Source: Mariprofundus ferrooxydans PV-1
GTDB taxonomy: Bacteria > Pseudomonadota > Zetaproteobacteria > Mariprofundales > Mariprofundaceae
Length of the DNA: 64,000 nt
Reading direction: 5' to 3'
NCBI RefSeq assembly: GCF_000153765.1
Contig: NZ_DS022294.1
Coordinates: 192,704-256,703 of the forward strand
The notes beneath the pieces were generated by a model. It did no database searches. It was not told where the DNA came from and was given only the letters and a program-made list of their open reading frames with translations. The position numbers and the translations under genes are program-made. Of the stretch, positions 1-9,393 are shown piece by piece; within the stretch, counting starts at the first letter, position 1, and the number at the start of each line of letters is the position of its first letter.

Positions 1-827
1 CAGCGTTTCCCAACACCCACATAGCGGATCGGCAGACCGAATTTTTCGGTCAGCTGCAAAACGATGCCGCCTTTGCCCGAGCCATCGAGCTTGGTCACGA
101 TCAGGCCCGTCGTACCGGCCACCTCGCGGAATTTTTCCACCTGCACCACGGCATTCTGGCCTGTGCCGCCATCGACAACCTGCCACACCTCATGCGGTGC
201 TGCGGGATATGCCTTGGTAATCACCCGACGCACCTTGGCCAGCTCATCCATCAGACCGCGATCAGTCTGCACGCGCCCGGCTGTATCCACAATCACCACA
301 TCATAAGCGCGCGCGAGCCCCCGCTGTATCGTATCGAAAGCTACTGCGGCCGGGTCCGCGCCCTCACTCTGACGCACCATATCGGCTCCGGCCCGCTCCA
401 CCCAAACCGCCAGCTGTTCCACTGCAGCGGCGCGGAAGGTATCACCTGCACCGACCAGCACCGATTTGCCTTCGGCCCGAAACATCGTAGCCAGCTTGCC
501 GATGGTCGTCGTTTTGCCCGTACCATTCACGCCGACAACCAGCAGCACAAACGGGCCGTCTGTGGCCTGAGTGACCGGAGGTGCATCCGGCAGCATTTCC
601 AGCATGGCCGATTTCAGTGCCGCTACTGATCCGCCTCGACGTTTGCGTACCGATTTGACCAGCGCGGTCGATAACTCGGCACCGCAATCGGCCATGATCA
701 GGCCGTCCTCAATATCCATCCAGTCGTCAGCGGATAACACATCGACATCACGGCCGGGGATAAGCTGCGCCAGGCCTTCACGACTACGCGTCAAACCCTT
801 TTTCAGTCTGGAAAAAAACGAGGACAT
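1..827 (-). CDS. ftsY: Signal recognition particle receptor FtsY, 5' part (cut by window edge)
   Basis: FtsY is the membrane-associated SRP GTPase that docks Ffh-ribosome complexes at the Sec translocon. The frame is open from the ATG at 827 to the window edge, about 275 codons, so the C-terminus is missing. Visible on the minus strand are a short basic N-terminus (MSSFFSRLKKGL), the N domain, the G1 P-loop GVNGTGKTTTIGKLA, the GDTFRAAA motif, VDTAGR (G3) and TKLDGSGKGG. The start is supported by AGGAG seven bases upstream. The long acidic A domain of E. coli FtsY is absent, a short form common in other bacteria. It lies 133 bp downstream of the PCu(A)C gene on the same strand, with no convincing terminator between, so read-through from sco-pcuC is possible. 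Confidence 0.95.
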   Translation of the reverse strand, partial: MSSFFSRLKKGLTRSREGLAQLIPGRDVDVLSADDWMDIEDGLIMADCGAELSTALVKSVRKRRGGSVAALKSAMLEMLPDAPPVTQATDGPFVLLVVGVNGTGKTTTIGKLATMFRAEGKSVLVGAGDTFRAAAVEQLAVWVERAGADMVRQSEGADPAAVAFDTIQRGLARAYDVVIVDTAGRVQTDRGLMDELAKVRRVITKAYPAAPHEVWQVVDGGTGQNAVVQVEKFREVAGTTGLIVTKLDGSGKGGIVLQLTEKFGLPIRYVGVGKR

Positions 828-960
828 AGCCACTCCTGATTTGTGTACTGCTGTTGATAGTTACCGATCTGACGACCTTCCGGACGAGACTCTAGCACTC
901 CTCCACGGTTTCGCAGCTCGTCCCTGCATATCGAGGAAAATGCTGTACCCGCAGCCGCTA

Positions 961-1392
961 TTAGTGGCGCATATCCCTGACAACCGCCGGCACCGTAAAT
1001 GATTCTCCAGCAGCCGTTCTGAACTTGAAGCGTAATGTCTGGCCGGTGTGCAGTGCTTCATTCAGCCCCATCAGCATGATATGCATGCCACCGGGCTCAA
1101 ATGAAACAGTCCCGTGTGCAGGCACCCTCACATGCTCCAACTCAAACATGTGCATGCGGCCCTCTTTCATCGCCATCCCGTGCATCATCACATGTTTTGC
1201 CGCTGCAGATTCAACCGCAGTCAGTATCACGTCACTGTCACCGTCGTTCTCCATCACCATATAAGCTGCGGTCGAATCGGATACCGGCGGAGCCAACCTT
1301 ACCCACGCCTGCTTTGCCACGACTTCCCCGGCTAACGCTGCGGACGGGGACGCAATAAGTCCTGCCAGGATCATGATAATATATCTGCCCAT
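961..1392 (-). CDS. Periplasmic copper chaperone PCu(A)C (DUF461 family)
   Basis: A 143-residue protein with a Sec signal peptide (MGRYIIMILAGLIASPSAALA) and a PCu(A)C fold. The family's Cu(I)-binding set H-M-x(n)-H-x-M is visible: VMMHGMAMKEGRMHMFE in the middle and PGGMHIMLMGL near the end. The family carries Cu(I) in the periplasm and works with Sco to load the Cu(A) site of cytochrome c oxidase. I chose the ATG at 1392 because AGGAG lies just upstream and the signal peptide begins there; the frame extends further upstream but reads into the end of the Sco gene. The gene follows sco by 13 bp, so the two are almost certainly one transcript for oxidase copper delivery. Confidence 0.9.
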   Translation of the reverse strand: MGRYIIMILAGLIASPSAALAGEVVAKQAWVRLAPPVSDSTAAYMVMENDGDSDVILTAVESAAAKHVMMHGMAMKEGRMHMFELEHVRVPAHGTVSFEPGGMHIMLMGLNEALHTGQTLRFKFRTAAGESFTVPAVVRDMRH

Positions 1393-1405
1393 TGTTCTCT
1401 CCTGT

Positions 1406-2005
1406 TCAGTCCAGCCAGCGACGCATGGCTTGTGCAATCAATTTTGGCGACGTTTTTTCATCAAACAACTCAACAATCTGCCCCTTCGCATTGACCAGAT
1501 AAATAAATGTTGAGTGCTCAACCGTATAATTTTCGTCGGCTGCTGCTTTTGGCACGCTGAAACTCACATGCCAGTTTTGTGCAACCTGATTGAGTACTGT
1601 ATTGCTTCCCGTGACTCCGACAATATGAGGGTCAAAAAAAGCTGTATACTTCTTAAGCAGATCCGGATGATCACGACGCGGGTCCACGCTGACAAAAATG
1701 CCTGCAGCATGGCTGGCCTCGCTCCCTTTCAGTGCATGCATCGCCGATGCAATCACTCCCAGCGCCATCGGACAGACATCCGGACAGTGGGTATAGCCGA
1801 AATAAACCAGTACAACGCGTCCCCGATAGTCGTGCAACGATACAGGGCCATCTGCCGACATGAGTGTGAAGTCACCCCCCATACGCTTGAGGTAACCGGG
1901 TATCTCCGGGCGTGCATGATGCCAGACAGACCAGCCGGCCACTCCCGCAGCAAATAAAAGCATCACAGATATAGCGCTTATAAGCTTCCAGTGCTTTTTC
2001 ATCAT
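1406..2005 (-). CDS. Sco1/SenC/PrrC-type copper chaperone
   Basis: A 199-residue protein with an N-terminal membrane anchor (about residues 8-28) and a thioredoxin-fold domain. The Cu-binding CxxxC is seen as HCPDVCPM, and the distal conserved His as VEHSTFIYL; GYTHCPDVCP is the family signature. Sco proteins reduce and metallate the Cu(A) centre of aa3-type oxidases. Two adjacent ATGs (2005 and 2002) follow a GGAAAGG site; either could be used. It is first in a minus-strand unit with the PCu(A)C gene and diverges from the tlpA-like/dsbC pair, so all four genes concern exported copper or thiol chemistry. Confidence 0.92.
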   Translation of the reverse strand: MMKKHWKLISAISVMLLFAAGVAGWSVWHHARPEIPGYLKRMGGDFTLMSADGPVSLHDYRGRVVLVYFGYTHCPDVCPMALGVIASAMHALKGSEASHAAGIFVSVDPRRDHPDLLKKYTAFFDPHIVGVTGSNTVLNQVAQNWHVSFSVPKAAADENYTVEHSTFIYLVNAKGQIVELFDEKTSPKLIAQAMRRWLD

Positions 2006-2160
2006 CGCGCCATCATCCTTTCCGATCCATCAAGTTAGAGCGTGCAGGCCAGCGACCGGACACTGACTTTAAGCGGCATATTAGCAGTATTCGGAAACGC
2101 TAGACAAGTAACGGTGTTATATCCAAAGCAGACCTTCAGCTTGCCTGCCGCACGCAAGTC

Positions 2161-2189
2161 TTGTCCATGTTACCGGTGAAAAATATGAC
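2161..2189 (+). promoter_or_regulatory. Possible sigma70 promoter for the tlpA-like/dsbC genes
   Basis: TTGTCC (2161-2166), a 17-bp spacer and TATGAC (2184-2189) lie about 60 bp before the chosen start. The match is only partial, so the call is tentative. Confidence 0.35.
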
Positions 2190-2250
2190 TTGCCCCGTTT
2201 TTTATGCAAGGTTTCTCCGCCACTCTCGACTCAAGTCAAAGGAGAACTCC

Positions 2251-2748
2251 ATGCCCCAATTGCCTATACACCGTATGTCATCTCCCGCTCAGGCCATCCG
2301 GTGGATGATTGCCGCCCTGTTGCTGCTGGCATGGATGCCCGCTCAAGCTGCTTCCCTGCACTGGACGGATAGTAAAGGTGCAATGCATTCACTCGATGAA
2401 TACAAGGGCAAACCGGTACTGGTGCATTTCTGGGCCTCATGGTGCGGCCCCTGCCGTCATGAGATGCCTGCACTGACCGCCTGGTTGAAGAAGCACCCGC
2501 AGGTCATAATTATTCCGATATCGCTGGACAGCAGTCTGGCAGATGCACAGGCATTTTTGACCAGCAATCACTTTGATCTGCCCGCCCAGTTGACTGACTC
2601 TGCCCAGGCGATGGGCATGGGCGCACGCGGCCTGCCTACCACCCTGGCAATCGCCTCGGATGGTACAATCAAAGCCCGCCAGATCGGTACCCTGCCATGG
2701 GAGGACCCCTCATTTTCAGACACCGTACTGAGCATGCTCAAGCCCTGA
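2251..2748 (+). CDS. TlpA/ResA-like periplasmic thiol-disulfide reductase
   Basis: A 165-residue exported thioredoxin-fold protein. A signal segment ([16 protein letters not shown]) is followed by the domain with active site [13 protein letters not shown] and the cis-Pro region [10 protein letters not shown]. TlpA/ResA proteins reduce periplasmic disulfides, typically in apocytochrome c or Cu(A) assembly. I chose the ATG at 2251 because AAAGGAG precedes it and it yields a standard signal peptide; the frame opens 90 bp earlier. It is followed by dsbC in the same direction and diverges from sco, consistent with a role in oxidase or cytochrome maturation. The exact substrate cannot be told from sequence. 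Confidence 0.88.
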   Translation: MPQLPIHRMSSPAQAIRWMIAALLLLAWMPAQAASLHWTDSKGAMHSLDEYKGKPVLVHFWASWCGPCRHEMPALTAWLKKHPQVIIIPISLDSSLADAQAFLTSNHFDLPAQLTDSAQAMGMGARGLPTTLAIASDGTIKARQIGTLPWEDPSFSDTVLSMLKP

Positions 2749-2840
2749 TGCGCACACCCATACAGTGTACCGCTTCCCCCTTCACAGCGAAGGTCAATAG
2801 CCGCATCATGCGCACCAACATATTACCCTCCGGAGGCACC

Positions 2841-3560
2841 ATGCGTTCACTACTACTGATCTTATCATGCCTGATTGCCTTACCCGCAATGGCAACAGAA
2901 GCCAATATCGAATCCATTCGCAGCCATGCGGCCGATGTACTGCGCAACACACCAATTGATGCGGTAACCCCCTCACCCATTCCCGGCCTGTTCGAGGTAA
3001 AGAGCGGCAGAAATATTTTCTACACCGATGCCGACGGCAGCCATTTTGTGATCGGCGCGCATATTATTGATTCAGTGGCGAAGAAAGACCTGACCCGAGC
3101 CCGCCTGGAAGAGCTCAATCGTGTGGAATGGAGCGTACTGCCGCTGGATAAGGCCATCGTATCCGGCGACAAAAACGGGAAACTGAAACTGGCTGTATTT
3201 ACCGATCCGGAATGCCCCTACTGCCGCAAGTTTGAAAAGGAACTGGCCAAGGTTAAAGGCGTCAAGGTCTACAGCTTCCTCTACCCGCTGAGCTTCCACA
3301 AGCATGCCAAACGCTGGTCCACCGCGATCTGGTGCAGCAAAGACCGTCAGAAAATGATGACCGATATCATGGTTAATAATGCAGATCCGGCTGCCGGCAC
3401 CTGCGACACACCGATTGACGAGATTGCAGCACTGGGCAAAAAGCTCGGCATCACCGGCACACCTACGCTGATTTCCGGCGATGGCAGACTCTCCCCCGGC
3501 GGCAAAGACGCCCCCCAATTGAAAGCCTGGCTGCAGGAAGCAAGCGCCGGCACCCACTAA
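2841..3560 (+). CDS. dsbC: Thiol:disulfide interchange protein DsbC
   Basis: A 239-residue protein with a signal peptide (MRSLLLILSCLIALPAMA), an N-terminal dimerisation domain (about 20-80) and a thioredoxin-like catalytic domain. The active site reads FTDPECPYCRKFEKEL, the expected CxYC of DsbC/DsbG. A second Cys pair (IWCSKDR and GTCDTP) matches DsbC's structural disulfide, and the cis-Pro loop is GTPTLI. DsbC isomerises wrong disulfides in the periplasm, kept reduced by DsbD. The start has GGAGG five bases upstream. It sits 92 bp after the TlpA-like gene. Confidence 0.93.
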   Translation: MRSLLLILSCLIALPAMATEANIESIRSHAADVLRNTPIDAVTPSPIPGLFEVKSGRNIFYTDADGSHFVIGAHIIDSVAKKDLTRARLEELNRVEWSVLPLDKAIVSGDKNGKLKLAVFTDPECPYCRKFEKELAKVKGVKVYSFLYPLSFHKHAKRWSTAIWCSKDRQKMMTDIMVNNADPAAGTCDTPIDEIAALGKKLGITGTPTLISGDGRLSPGGKDAPQLKAWLQEASAGTH

Positions 3561-3964
3561 CAAGTCAAAAACATATAACCGCCGAGCGCACGAAGGAGAC
3601 AGAGAAAAAGCTGATATAAGCGGGGTAGTCTGGTTTCTAGCCATACCCATAACGATATGGACGGTTGCATCATTTATCCGGACAGGTAACCAGCTGTTCA
3701 GCTCATATTTTCCCCTGCCTCCTTCATATTCTCTGTGATGAAATAATGTTTGAACAGGATTTTAAAACCATGCGCGAAGAGCGCGGATGAACTTCGCCCG
3801 TTAAATGCAACCGCTATGCCGAAAAGCTCAGCGCGGATCAGGCTGGCTGTCATACAAACAATAGTTATCAATAAGTACAAAAAAAATCTTGAACCACAAA
3901 GGCAGCAAGTAAAGTCAGCGTTTTGGACACTTTATACCTTTGTGGTAAAGGGGCATGGATAAAA
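3561..3964 (+). other. Gene-poor 404-bp spacer between dsbC and rdgB
   Basis: No convincing coding sequence was found. A 60-codon minus-strand frame (3698-3880) lacks family motifs. The stretch is AT-richer than its surroundings toward its right end and contains a perfect 10-bp inverted repeat (listed separately). The rdgB promoter must lie here, but I see no clear -35/-10 pair. Confidence 0.5.
3893..3946. repeat. Perfect 10-bp inverted repeat upstream of rdgB
   Basis: ACCACAAAGG at 3893-3902 and its exact complement CCTTTGTGGT at 3937-3946, separated by 34 nt, end 18 nt before the rdgB ATG. There is no T-run, so it is not an ordinary terminator. It could be an operator pair or the remnant of a short repeat. 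Confidence 0.6.
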
Positions 3965-4546
3965 ATGAAACTGGTCGTTGCAAGTAACAATCAAAAGAAA
4001 CGCAAAGAGATCGCAGCCATTCTCGGATCACTCGGCATTGAGCTGGTGCCTGCAGAAGAGACCATCAGCGTCGATGTGATTGAGGATGCCGACAGCTTTG
4101 CCGGTAATGCCCGGAAAAAAGCCGAGGCTTTCGCCAGCGCCAACGGATTGCCGGCGCTGGCCGATGACTCCGGCCTGTGCGTCGATGCACTGGGCGGTGC
4201 TCCGGGCATCTACTCCAGCCGCTATGCCGGCGAGGATGGCAGTGATGCCGCCAACAATGCCAAACTACTGCAAGCGCTTGCAGGCATTGATAATCGCAGT
4301 GCCCACTTCAGCTGCGCCATCCATCTGGCATATCCTGACGGGCGTGCCCCGGTCACGGCGGAAGGTCATGTTGATGGTATGATTTTATCGCAACCGGCCG
4401 GCTCATCCGGCTTCGGCTATGATCCGCTGTTCTACTGCCCAGAACTGGACAAGGTTTTCGCTGAAGCCAGTGCAGAGGAAAAAGCGAGCGTCTCCCACCG
4501 TGGCAGAGCACTGCGTGCGCTGGCAGCAGGACTCAATCCGGCCTGA
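3965..4546 (+). CDS. rdgB: dITP/XTP pyrophosphatase (RdgB/HAM1)
   Basis: A 193-residue Ham1-family nucleotide pyrophosphatase that hydrolyses dITP, ITP and XTP to monophosphates and keeps deaminated purines out of DNA. Family motifs: VVASNNQKKRKEI at the start, FAGNARKKAEAFA, LADDSGLCVDALGGAPGIYSSRY (catalytic acidic loop), and GSSGFGYDPLFY with SHRGRALR at the end. Length matches the family. I chose the ATG at 3965 because the protein begins at the conserved MKLVVASNN; an upstream ATG in frame adds residues without homology. The ribosome site (AAGGGG) is poorly spaced. Confidence 0.95.
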   Translation: MKLVVASNNQKKRKEIAAILGSLGIELVPAEETISVDVIEDADSFAGNARKKAEAFASANGLPALADDSGLCVDALGGAPGIYSSRYAGEDGSDAANNAKLLQALAGIDNRSAHFSCAIHLAYPDGRAPVTAEGHVDGMILSQPAGSSGFGYDPLFYCPELDKVFAEASAEEKASVSHRGRALRALAAGLNPA

Positions 4547-4683
4547 TCTCCACAGGTATATGACCACCATACGCCGCTATTTCCGCTGCAAAAAGACAAG
4601 ATATTGCGTGTGCTCGCCATCCCCCCTATGCTACCTCTTCATGCCGTATGCATGCGACCGACCAAACATAGGAATCAGACTGC

Positions 4684-5952
4684 ATGAAAAAGAAACCTAA
4701 TCTGCCGCTGCTGCGCAGCGTACTGTTGTTCACGAACTATTTCCTGATCATCGCAGCGCTCTATCAACTGAAGCCGGCCAGCCGGTCGATCTTTATCGAA
4801 CAGATCGGCAGCGCGAATTTACCCTATGTATGGATTGCCACCGCATTCTCTCTGGGCCTGATTATTTCCTATTATAACCGCCTGGTCGCGCATTTTTCGC
4901 GCATGCGCGTAGTGATTGGCACGATAGTGGTTCTGATCGCCCTGCTGGGTCTGTTCCGGTTACTGCTGGCATCACCGTCACCGGTTACCGCTTTCACCTT
5001 CTATATTTATGTTGATATTCTCAGCGTCATCCTGGTCGAGCAGTTCTGGAGCCTGACCAATACAATCAACACTGAACATGAGGGGCATCGCTGGTATGCC
5101 CTGATCGGCACCGGCGGCCTGCTCGGCGGTGTGCTGGGCGGCATGGGAGCGCATGCACTGATTGCCTATGCCGGTATGGATACACTGGACCTGCTACCGG
5201 TTGCCGGGCTGATTCTGCTGCTACTGATGGCACTGACACTGCTGATGCAGCGCTTCGGTCTGTATCATGAGAACGAGGCAGACACTGCCGCGACTCCCAG
5301 TGTCGACAGCGGCTTCTGGCACACCATTATCGGCAATCGTTACCTGACACTGATTGCCGCCCTGTTGCTGCTCTCACAGGTCATCGAACCACTGGTGGAG
5401 TTTCAGTTTATGCACGCCGTTGAAGCGGCCTACAGCGATCAGGAGCAGCGGACAGCCTATCTGGGCGGACTGTTCAGCCTGTTAAGCGGCGTGGCCATCG
5501 GCGTTAACCTGCTGATCACGCCACTGATACACCGCTGGATGGGCGCCATTGCCGGGCTGGCATTCCAGCCGCTGGCCGTGGCTTTCAGTACCCTGTTCTT
5601 CATATCCGCCCCCGGCCTGTTCACGGCAGCCACACTGAAAATCGCCGATCGCGGCCTCTCCTACTCGATCAACCGCGCGTCTAAAGAGCTGCTCTATATT
5701 CCGATCAACGCCGTGCTGATTTTTCAGGCCAAGGCATGGATTGATATGTTCGGCTACCGCGTCTTTAAAATATTGGGTTCGGTGATGATTCTGCTGCTGA
5801 CCCAGTGGCTATGGTTCAGCGTTCCCATCACTGCCATCAGCTGGCTGACTCTGATCGTCTGTATCACATGGGGCGCGACACTGATTATCGTCAAGAAGGA
5901 GTTCCACAAGATCTCCCGCTATCGCACCAGTAACAGCGACGCGCCCGAATAG
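4684..5952 (+). CDS. ADP/ATP antiporter-like (NTT/Npt) membrane carrier
   Basis: A 422-residue polytopic protein with about 11-12 hydrophobic helices and few hydrophilic loops. It resembles the TlcA/NTT nucleotide-transporter group of the MFS superfamily: short basic N-terminus, KPASRSIFIEQIG after helix 1, EQFWSLTNTINTEHEGHRWY, the glycine-rich IGTGGLLGGVLGGMGAH helix, and DRGLSYSINRASKELLYIPI, the region most typical of the family. Many free-living bacteria carry short NTT-like proteins whose substrates are unknown, so ATP/ADP exchange should not be assumed. No partner gene is adjacent; rdgB lies 137 bp upstream. Family call fairly sure, substrate unknown. Confidence 0.75.
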   Translation: MKKKPNLPLLRSVLLFTNYFLIIAALYQLKPASRSIFIEQIGSANLPYVWIATAFSLGLIISYYNRLVAHFSRMRVVIGTIVVLIALLGLFRLLLASPSPVTAFTFYIYVDILSVILVEQFWSLTNTINTEHEGHRWYALIGTGGLLGGVLGGMGAHALIAYAGMDTLDLLPVAGLILLLLMALTLLMQRFGLYHENEADTAATPSVDSGFWHTIIGNRYLTLIAALLLLSQVIEPLVEFQFMHAVEAAYSDQEQRTAYLGGLFSLLSGVAIGVNLLITPLIHRWMGAIAGLAFQPLAVAFSTLFFISAPGLFTAATLKIADRGLSYSINRASKELLYIPINAVLIFQAKAWIDMFGYRVFKILGSVMILLLTQWLWFSVPITAISWLTLIVCITWGATLIIVKKEFHKISRYRTSNSDAPE

Positions 5953-6197
5953 GCCAGATCCTCCTCACAGGTCAACCTACAGGTCTTTTCCGTTCCGTGA
6001 AATCAGGTCAACCCCGAGCTGCAGCACATACAGGTACCCCTGCTCAACGGCTCAACCAGCGTTTTCACACAGTCTGGAGAAAAAGTCTGTCAAATGCGTC
6101 TATAATTGTGACGGCGAATCAGCGTCAGACACCATAGTCACGATGAGATCGTTACGATACGCTTGAAGGCATACCGGTTGGAGCCGGGAGGAAGATC

Positions 6198-6713
6198 ATG
6201 AATGAGCCACCCATTCGAAAGCCAGCAACAACCTCCACACTCAGGGGGGTGCAGGGACGGATTCCAATGAGCGCTCTATGCGCGGCGTGGCTTGCAGTAC
6301 TGATGTTTGCGAGTCTTCCCGTCCTTGCCCAACCTCCATCATGCCCCGGGATTCATGTGAAGATTCTCAACATAAGAAACAGCACCGGAACCGTGGCGTG
6401 CGCCCTGTTCGAGTCGCCGAAGGGTTTCCCTCATGAATTCCTGAAGTTTGCAACAAACATTATGATCATCAAAATTCGAAAGGATCAGGCACGTTGCGAC
6501 TTTGAAGACATCCCGCCCGGCAAGTATGCAATGGCCGTTGTTCATGATGAGAATATGAACGGCAAGCTGGACAGCAAATGGATGGGCATCCCCTCGGAGG
6601 GCTACGGCTTTTCCAACAACGCCAAAGCACTGCTGGGCGCGCCTTCCTTCTCAGCCGCCAGCTTCCGCTACGACGGGCGGAGTATCGATATGACGATGCG
6701 CCTGAATTACTGA
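6198..6713 (+). CDS. DUF2141 family exported protein
   Basis: A 171-residue secreted protein. An extended N-terminus and signal segment (ALCAAWLAVLMFASLPVLAQ) precede a domain typical of DUF2141: GTVACALFESPKGFP, then IPPGKYAMAVVHDENMNGKLD and WMGIPSEGYGFSNNA. The DENxNGKLD stretch is the family hallmark, in an immunoglobulin-like fold whose function is unknown. GGGAGG lies seven bases before the ATG at 6198; an internal ATG at 6267 would give a more usual signal peptide, so the true start is uncertain. The 245 bp upstream hold a TATAAT at 6101 without a clear -35. Confidence 0.8.
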   Translation: MNEPPIRKPATTSTLRGVQGRIPMSALCAAWLAVLMFASLPVLAQPPSCPGIHVKILNIRNSTGTVACALFESPKGFPHEFLKFATNIMIIKIRKDQARCDFEDIPPGKYAMAVVHDENMNGKLDSKWMGIPSEGYGFSNNAKALLGAPSFSAASFRYDGRSIDMTMRLNY

Positions 6714-6922
6714 GCGCCCGAAGGGTGACGTCCAGTGATAAATACTCCCATTTTTTTCCGTTAAAGGGCCATATTAAACCAGCCCTCCCGATGCTCTGAA
6801 TAATATCAGCACGCAATATCTCAATCAGCGAATAAGGCACATGACTTGCTTATAATTAAATGTTTCAGTTCAAGGCAAACGCGTACCATGATAGTAGTGT
6901 ATGAATATACCGGGGAAAGCAG

Positions 6923-9214
6923 ATGCAGGACAACGAAAGGCTATCGCAATTCAAATCAATCGGTGAGATACACTCGCTACTATTTGATATCATGGATGAT
7001 GGTGTCATTATCATCAACCATGAAGGCTTGATCATTGAATGTAATCCCGCCTTTCATCAGCGTCTGGGTTATCATAAACAGGAAATTATAGGTAAAAAAG
7101 TCGCTGAACTTGATACCCCGGAGTTTGCACCCAAAGTTTCTCAACGTATTAATGACATCATCAGCAAGGGGCGCGCTGTATTTGAGACGGCCCACTATCG
7201 TAAAGACGGCTCGATCATGCCGGTGGAGATCAGCGCACGTATTGTTTATGTGGATGGTGAGCAGCGTTTGATCAGCATTGTGCGCGATATCTCCGAGCGC
7301 AAGCATCTGGATATTGCGCTGCAGGACAAGGAGCGCAGATACAACGCCCTCGTCGAAACATCTGCAGATGGATTCTGGGTAGCTGATTCGCAAGGATGTT
7401 TTATCGAGGTAAACGATGCCTACCTGAAACGCTCAGGTTACAGCCGTGAAGAGTTTCTGAACATGCGAATTCCCGACATTGAAGCGACCGAAACAAGTGA
7501 TGAGACCAGAAGGCATCTCGCGAAAATCATAAGTAAAGGGTACGACCGCTTTGAAACATGGCACCGCACCAAAAGCGGCGAGTTATGGCCGGTAGAGATT
7601 GTCACCACCTTTTATCCCTTCAATGGTGGTACGTTCATGGTTTTTGCTATCGATATCAGCGAACGTAATCGGGCTCAACAGGAAATTGCAGTCCAGCAAA
7701 AAGAGTTGTCGAAACTGTCTCAGGCACTGCAGCAGGCCGGTGAAGGGATCATGATCACCTCTCCTGATGCAACTATTGAATATATCAATCAATCATTTAC
7801 TGACATCACTGGCTACTCTGCTCAGGACCTGATTGGCAAGAACACCTCGATACTTAAAAGTGAGGCGCAGGACCCCTCGGTCTACCGGGAACTCTGGCAA
7901 ACCATCTCCCGCGGGAAAATTTGGGAAGGCGGTCTTATTGACAGAAGAAAGGATGGAAGCTTCTTCCCCATCCTGCTCTCAATCGCCCCTATCATTGATG
8001 AAGATGGAAAAATCATTCATTTCGTCTCAATCATGAAAGATGTTACAGAGCTAAAAAAACTGGAGCAGCAACTGCTGCAAGCACAGAAGATGGAGTCGAT
8101 GGGGACACTGGTTGGCGGTATCGCACACGACTTTAATAACATGCTTGCTGCGTTACAGGGTAATGTGTTTCTGGCAACCAGAAACCTGGGAGACCGGCAG
8201 GTTGTTGGCAAAAGACTGCAAACCATTCACCAGCTTGTCTCAGATGCCAGCGGAGTCGTTAAACAGCTACTTACATTTGCCAAAAAGGATATTGTGGAGA
8301 TCGAAGCTGTCGAGCTGAACACGCTGATCAAGGATGCCTTCAAACTGGCAAGAAGTACGATTCCCGAAAATATTGATCGTAGCCTGCATCTGAGCAATGA
8401 AATATTACCGGTGAATGCCGACAAGACCCAGCTACAGCAGGTAATGATCAACCTCTCAAACAATGCCCGTGATGCTCTGGAAAAAACCAAGCAACCAAAG
8501 ATAGAATGGAGTTTGCATAAATATCAAGCTACCCCTGAGTTCAAAAAGTCACATCCTGAAACAGTTGAAGAGCACTTTGCCAGGATCACGATAAGGGACA
8601 ATGGCTGCGGCATTAAGCGGATCCATTTAGAAGCTATATTTGATCCGTTTTTCACTACCAAAGAGCCGGGAAAAGGAACAGGTCTGGGACTTGCTATGGT
8701 CTTCGGCTCAATAGAAAGACATGGTGGCGTACTTGATGTAGAGTCAGACATAGGTAAAGGAACTGCCTTTCACATCTACCTTCCACTTATTCAGGCTGCG
8801 GTTGTTAACGACCCAATTCCACCATCCCTCTCCATACAGGGAAATGCGGAAACGATCCTTCTGGTTGATGACGAGGATAATCTGCGCGACACCACATCAG
8901 AGGTACTACAGGGCCTTGGCTATCAAGTTATTGAGGCCTGCGATGGAGATCAGGCACTACGTCTCTATTTAGAGCACCATGAGCAGATTGAATTAATCCT
9001 TTCCGATATCGTGATGCCCGGAATGGGAGGAGTGGAACTGGCCAGGGAGATTCGCAAGTTAAATGACAATATCCCGATTATTCTGGCCACTGGCTATGAC
9101 AGAGCATTGGTCACATCCGGAAATGCAGATATTTCCAATTGCCATGTGCTGAGCAAACCCTATTCATTTGAAGCCGCAAGCCAGATGATAAGCCGGATGC
9201 TTTCAAAGCAGTAG
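6923..9214 (+). CDS. Soluble PAS-PAS-PAS hybrid histidine kinase with receiver
   Basis: A 763-residue kinase without membrane segments, so it should sense a cytoplasmic signal. Order: three PAS/PAC domains (about 15-130, 140-255, 265-380), each ending in a DISER or DVTEL linker; a HisKA-type dimerisation domain with GGIAHDFNNML (His402 predicted phospho-acceptor); HATPase_c with N box (NLSNNARDALE), G1 DNGCG and G2 GTGLGLAMV; and a C-terminal receiver with acidic pair VDDED, phospho-acceptor Asp695 in LSDIVMPGMGG and the conserved Lys in LSKPYS. The AHDFNNxL form of the H box is typical of NtrB/PAS-type kinases. No HPt domain is present. No dedicated output regulator is adjacent; the next gene is convergent. 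Confidence 0.92.
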   Translation: MQDNERLSQFKSIGEIHSLLFDIMDDGVIIINHEGLIIECNPAFHQRLGYHKQEIIGKKVAELDTPEFAPKVSQRINDIISKGRAVFETAHYRKDGSIMPVEISARIVYVDGEQRLISIVRDISERKHLDIALQDKERRYNALVETSADGFWVADSQGCFIEVNDAYLKRSGYSREEFLNMRIPDIEATETSDETRRHLAKIISKGYDRFETWHRTKSGELWPVEIVTTFYPFNGGTFMVFAIDISERNRAQQEIAVQQKELSKLSQALQQAGEGIMITSPDATIEYINQSFTDITGYSAQDLIGKNTSILKSEAQDPSVYRELWQTISRGKIWEGGLIDRRKDGSFFPILLSIAPIIDEDGKIIHFVSIMKDVTELKKLEQQLLQAQKMESMGTLVGGIAHDFNNMLAALQGNVFLATRNLGDRQVVGKRLQTIHQLVSDASGVVKQLLTFAKKDIVEIEAVELNTLIKDAFKLARSTIPENIDRSLHLSNEILPVNADKTQLQQVMINLSNNARDALEKTKQPKIEWSLHKYQATPEFKKSHPETVEEHFARITIRDNGCGIKRIHLEAIFDPFFTTKEPGKGTGLGLAMVFGSIERHGGVLDVESDIGKGTAFHIYLPLIQAAVVNDPIPPSLSIQGNAETILLVDDEDNLRDTTSEVLQGLGYQVIEACDGDQALRLYLEHHEQIELILSDIVMPGMGGVELAREIRKLNDNIPIILATGYDRALVTSGNADISNCHVLSKPYSFEAASQMISRMLSKQ

Positions 9215-9393
9215 CTAAATGAATCACCCGAGTATTCAACATTCAACCCCTGACGCCCCTGTATTCCATTGATCCGCACGCGTCGAATACATGCAGTAAG
9301 CAGGGAGCGACTTCGACTTGCAATGAGTATGATACAACCGGAAAATCATTTTCGTCGAAAGTCGCCGCGCCGCTCTCTCTTTTCAGGCTTTAA

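Noticed and set aside
3698-3880. 60-codon minus-strand frame between dsbC and rdgB
   Set aside because: No motif, no ribosome site, and no neighbour support; treated as spacer.
6101-6106. TATAAT upstream of the DUF2141 gene as a promoter
   Set aside because: No acceptable -35 hexamer at 16-18 bp spacing.
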